16,143 bases of DNA from CAZXNF01 sp050741255 (lineage in GTDB: Bacteria > Pseudomonadota > Gammaproteobacteria > Burkholderiales > SG8-41), in NCBI GenBank assembly GCA_050741255.1, contig JBOIEQ010000098.1:1-16143 (forward strand). The letters run 5' to 3'. Below the pieces are notes generated by a model, which was given only the letters and a program-made list of their open reading frames with translations, had not been told where the DNA came from and did not search any database. The number at the start of each line of letters is the position of its first letter. Within the stretch, counting starts at the first letter, position 1. The position numbers and the translations under genes were made by a program. Shown one piece after another: positions 13,522 through 16,143 of the stretch.

Positions 13522-14976
13522 CTAGCGCGCCAGCTTCGGATCGACGGCGGACTGCGCGGCGTTGGTGTCCCAGTCGCCGCCCAGCGCCTTGACCAGGAAC
13601 ACCGAGATGAGCAGGCGCTGGCCGTGCAGTTGCGCGGCCTGGCGTTCGGTATTGAGCAGCGCCTGCTGAGCGGTAATCACGTCGAGATAGGCGGAGACGC
13701 CCCCGTCGTAGCGTGTGTTCGCCAGATCGAGTACGCGCTTGGTGCTTTCCACCGCCACCTGCGCCTGGGCATGCGCCTGATCCAGCGTGACCGTGCCGCT
13801 GATGCCGTCCTCGACTTCCTGCATGGCCGTGAGCACGATCCGCCGGTAATTGGCGACAGTGACGTCGTAGCCGGCCTTGGTGAAGTCGACGTTCGCCTGC
13901 AGGCGTCCCGCGTTGAAGATGGGCTGCAGGACGGAGACGCCTACCGACCAGATGACGCTGGGCAGGCTGAACAGGTTCCCGAGCGAGGTGCTTTCGGCGC
14001 CGTAGAAGGGCGCCATGACGAAGCTGGGATAGAACGCGGACGTGGCGACGCCGATCTGCGCGTTCGCCGCCGCCATTGCGCGCTCGGCGGCGGCGACGTC
14101 GGGTCGGCGTTCGAGAACGTCGGAGGGTACGCCGAGCGGCACCGGAGGGGGCGTCACGCGCCCGAGGTCCGGGGCCAGCGAAAACATCGGCGCCGGCGTA
14201 CCGATGAGCGTCGCGATTGCGTGTTCGAACTGGGCGCGGTTTTTGCGCAGCACATTGACCTGGGTCAGCGTGATGTCGAGCAGGGCCTGCTGCTGGGCGA
14301 CGTCCAGCCCGGAGGCCGCGCCGAGATCGCGGCGCGTGGTGACGTATTCCAGCGCGCGCCGTTGCAGCCCGATCGAGCGCGCCAGCACGTCCAACTCGGT
14401 GTCGGTTGTGCGCAGGTTGAAATAGGCCGTCGCCAGGTCCGCGGTGATGACGAGCCGCGTATTTTCAAGGTCGGCCGCGGACTGCTCGGCGGTGGCCGCG
14501 GCGCCCTCGATCGAGCGCTGGATGCGGCCGAAGAGATCGGGCTCGTAGGCGACGACCACGGACAGCACGAAGTCGTTCTGCGTGGTCGCCGCGTTGGGCA
14601 CGTTGTAGCGGGTCAGCGGGCGGTTGGCGGAAATCCGCTGGTGGGCAAAGCGGCCTCCCACTCCGACCTGCGGGTACAGCCCCGCGGACGCGGACGCCAG
14701 GGTCGAGCGCGCCTGCTCCAGCCGGGCGGACGCGGCGACCAGCGTCTGGTTCGCCGCGAGGGACTGCTGAACGAGGCCGGTCAGGTGGGGGTCGCTGAAG
14801 CGCTCCCACCAGTTACCCTTCGGCGCCGTGTCGTTCGGCGTCCCCTCGCGCCACGGCGCCTCGAGCTTCCACGTCACCGGGATGGCTACCGGCGGCGGAC
14901 GGCGGTAGTCGGGGCCGACCGTGCACGCGGCCAGCAGCATCGCGCCGGCCGCGGCCAACACCGACCGGCGTTTCAC
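13522..14976 (-). CDS. RND efflux outer-membrane factor lipoprotein, NodT/OprM type
   Basis: A 484-residue TolC-like outer-membrane channel of the NodT/OprM group. The signal peptide MKRRSVLAAAGAMLLAAC has an LAAC lipobox, so Cys18 is the lipidated residue, followed by the family opening TVGPDYRRPP. Two outer-membrane-efflux repeats follow, each forming a beta-strand plus long helical hairpins; the second contains SLGNLFSLPSVIWSVG and QPIFNAGRLQANVDFTKAGY, typical of this family. The start is GTG 14974-14976, overlapping the adaptor stop by 4 bp (GTGA), so the genes are translationally coupled. The stop is 8 bp from the convergent SulP stop, with no terminator seen. It would form the exit duct of a tripartite pump. 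The exported compound is not predictable. Confidence 0.95.
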   Translation of the reverse strand: MKRRSVLAAAGAMLLAACTVGPDYRRPPPVAIPVTWKLEAPWREGTPNDTAPKGNWWERFSDPHLTGLVQQSLAANQTLVAASARLEQARSTLASASAGLYPQVGVGGRFAHQRISANRPLTRYNVPNAATTQNDFVLSVVVAYEPDLFGRIQRSIEGAAATAEQSAADLENTRLVITADLATAYFNLRTTDTELDVLARSIGLQRRALEYVTTRRDLGAASGLDVAQQQALLDITLTQVNVLRKNRAQFEHAIATLIGTPAPMFSLAPDLGRVTPPPVPLGVPSDVLERRPDVAAAERAMAAANAQIGVATSAFYPSFVMAPFYGAESTSLGNLFSLPSVIWSVGVSVLQPIFNAGRLQANVDFTKAGYDVTVANYRRIVLTAMQEVEDGISGTVTLDQAHAQAQVAVESTKRVLDLANTRYDGGVSAYLDVITAQQALLNTERQAAQLHGQRLLISVFLVKALGGDWDTNAAQSAVDPKLAR

Positions 14977-16143
14977 TTGGTGTCCTTCTTCTCGGCTTTC
15001 TCGGCCGGCACGGGGGCGGCGGGCGCGATGGAAACCTGATCGCCGTCCGCGATCGAATCCGGCGGATTGAGGATCAGCTGGTCTTTCGCGGCGAGGCCTT
15101 CCATCACTTCGACATTCTCGCCGTAGTTGCGACCCACCTTGATCGTGCGCAACTGGACTTTGCCGGCGGCGTCGACCACGGCCACGCGCAGGCCGTCGCC
15201 CCGGATCATCATGGCGTTGGTCGGAATGGTCATCGCCTGCTCGTTGACCTGCAGCGGCAGCAGCACCTGCACGTAGGCGCCGGGCAGGAGCGCGCCGTCC
15301 TTGTTCGGCAGCGTGACCTCGATCTGCATGGTGCGCGTGGCGGCGTCGATGGCGGCGGCGGTGCGCGCCACTTCGCCGCGGAAGGCCTGGCCGCGCAGTT
15401 CCGGCTGCACGATCTTCACTTCCTGGCCGGGCTTGACGAGTTGCGCGTACGCCTGCGGCACGTTGACGTAGACGCGCAGTGGATCGGTCTGCGCGAGCTG
15501 GAACAGCGTGCGCCCGGCGCCGCCCCCCGCGTCGATGAGGTCGCCCACGTCGACGTTGCGGCGCGTGATGACGCCGGCGAAGGGCGCGACCACGCGCTTG
15601 AAGCCTTCGAGCTGGCGCAGCCGCTCGACGTTGGCGTCGGCGGCGGCGAGGTTGGCGCGCGCCTGGGCCTCGTTGCTGCGCCGCTCGTCGAGTTCCTGCT
15701 GCGAGACCGCGTCCTTCTTGCGCAGCGCTTCCCAGCGCTCCATGGTGCTCTGGGCAAGCGAGAGGCTGGAGGCCGTCTGCTGGCGGGCGGCCATCGCCTG
15801 CGAGAGCTGCTGGTCGATCTCCGGCGCGTCGATCTCGGCCAGCAGGTCGCCTTTCTGCACCTTGCTGCCGATGTCCTTGTACCAGCGCCGCAGGTAGCCG
15901 CTGGCGCGCGCGGAGATCGGCGACTGCATGAACCCCTGCAGCGTGCCGGGCAGTGCCAGCACCTGGCCGGCGCCGCCGACCTTGGGCGTGGTGGTCCGCA
16001 CGTACAGCTTGGCGTGTTCGGTCGTGTCTGCCTGGAGCGCCTTGGCGGTGGCGATGCGGCTGTAGACGGTCCGTACCGTGCCCAACGCGAGCAGCACCAG
16101 CACGACGACGGTGATGACCTTGGTCCGCCGTACGACCTGGCGA
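14973..16143 (-). CDS. RND efflux periplasmic adaptor, HlyD/MFP family (5' partial)
   Basis: A membrane-fusion protein that links an inner-membrane RND pump to the outer-membrane factor. The frame stays open to the window edge and begins there as RQVVRRTKVITVVV, a basic stretch then a membrane anchor (VVVLVLLALGTV). The true start is therefore beyond 16143, and the GTG at 16103 is internal to the anchor. In order from the edge: anchor (about 9-25), lipoyl half ARASGYLRRWYKDIGSKVQ (about 78-96), alpha-helical hairpin (about 107-180), second lipoyl half VVAPFAGVITRRNVDVGDL (about 184-202), beta-barrel domain and a Lys/Glu-rich C-terminus. The adaptor stop lies inside the start of the outer-membrane gene. 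The pump gene is expected upstream, right of the window. Substrate unknown. Confidence 0.94.
   Translation of the reverse strand, partial: RQVVRRTKVITVVVLVLLALGTVRTVYSRIATAKALQADTTEHAKLYVRTTTPKVGGAGQVLALPGTLQGFMQSPISARASGYLRRWYKDIGSKVQKGDLLAEIDAPEIDQQLSQAMAARQQTASSLSLAQSTMERWEALRKKDAVSQQELDERRSNEAQARANLAAADANVERLRQLEGFKRVVAPFAGVITRRNVDVGDLIDAGGGAGRTLFQLAQTDPLRVYVNVPQAYAQLVKPGQEVKIVQPELRGQAFRGEVARTAAAIDAATRTMQIEVTLPNKDGALLPGAYVQVLLPLQVNEQAMTIPTNAMMIRGDGLRVAVVDAAGKVQLRTIKVGRNYGENVEVMEGLAAKDQLILNPPDSIADGDQVSIAPAAPVPAEKAEKKDTK

Noticed and set aside
13519..13528. Palindrome GCGCTAGCGC at the end of the efflux gene as a terminator
   Set aside because: It has only a 10-bp symmetric core with no loop and no T tract, and it includes the stop codon; it is too short to support a terminator.
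13180..15039. Plus-strand frame of 619 codons across the SulP end and the efflux gene
   Set aside because: It overlaps the SulP STAS domain in another frame and then runs antisense to the outer-membrane factor; no domain is visible.

Overview
The window is about 16 kb of GC-rich, densely coded Gram-negative chromosome. Lipoproteins with lipoboxes, an outer-membrane efflux factor, periplasmic c-type cytochromes and a SlyD/MutS/RoxA set point to a proteobacterium. A betaproteobacterium is my best guess from gene content and neighbourhood, not a proven assignment. No rRNA, tRNA, CRISPR array, transposase or prophage gene was found.

Region 1 (1-4267) is housekeeping. It starts with a 5'-truncated YycJ/WalJ-type metallo-beta-lactamase-fold hydrolase. 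A strong bidirectional terminator follows, then on the minus strand a Pro/Ala-rich lipoprotein, an uncharacterised 166-residue protein and a RoxA/YcfD-type ribosomal oxygenase. Two inverted clusters of a 7-bp tandem repeat lie at the roxA 3' end, and one of them encodes the last RoxA residues. Divergent from roxA is a two-gene unit, a BCP/PrxQ peroxiredoxin overlapping a SlyD-type prolyl isomerase.

Region 2 (4271-6850) is mutS on the minus strand, convergent with slyD with only 3 bp between stop codons. A 350-bp intergenic region separates mutS from the next unit, which runs the other way.

Region 3 (7201-13513) is the most interesting part: five tightly packed plus-strand genes. They are a membrane GGDEF-EAL protein with both active sites intact, a PhnD-type periplasmic binding protein without any ABC permease or ATPase, a membrane-anchored monoheme cytochrome c, a membrane-anchored diheme cytochrome c resembling thiosulfate dehydrogenase TsdA, and a SulP-family anion transporter with a C-terminal STAS domain. 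Overlaps and gaps of a few bases suggest one transcript. I infer a periplasmic sensing and redox module, possibly for a sulfur oxyanion, coupled to c-di-GMP turnover. The binding protein would act on the GGDEF-EAL protein in the manner of the NspS-MbaA pair of Vibrio cholerae.

Region 4 (13522-16143, minus strand) holds the outer-membrane and periplasmic-adaptor genes of an RND-type tripartite efflux pump, joined by a 4-bp overlap. The adaptor runs off the right edge, and the pump gene is probably just beyond it.
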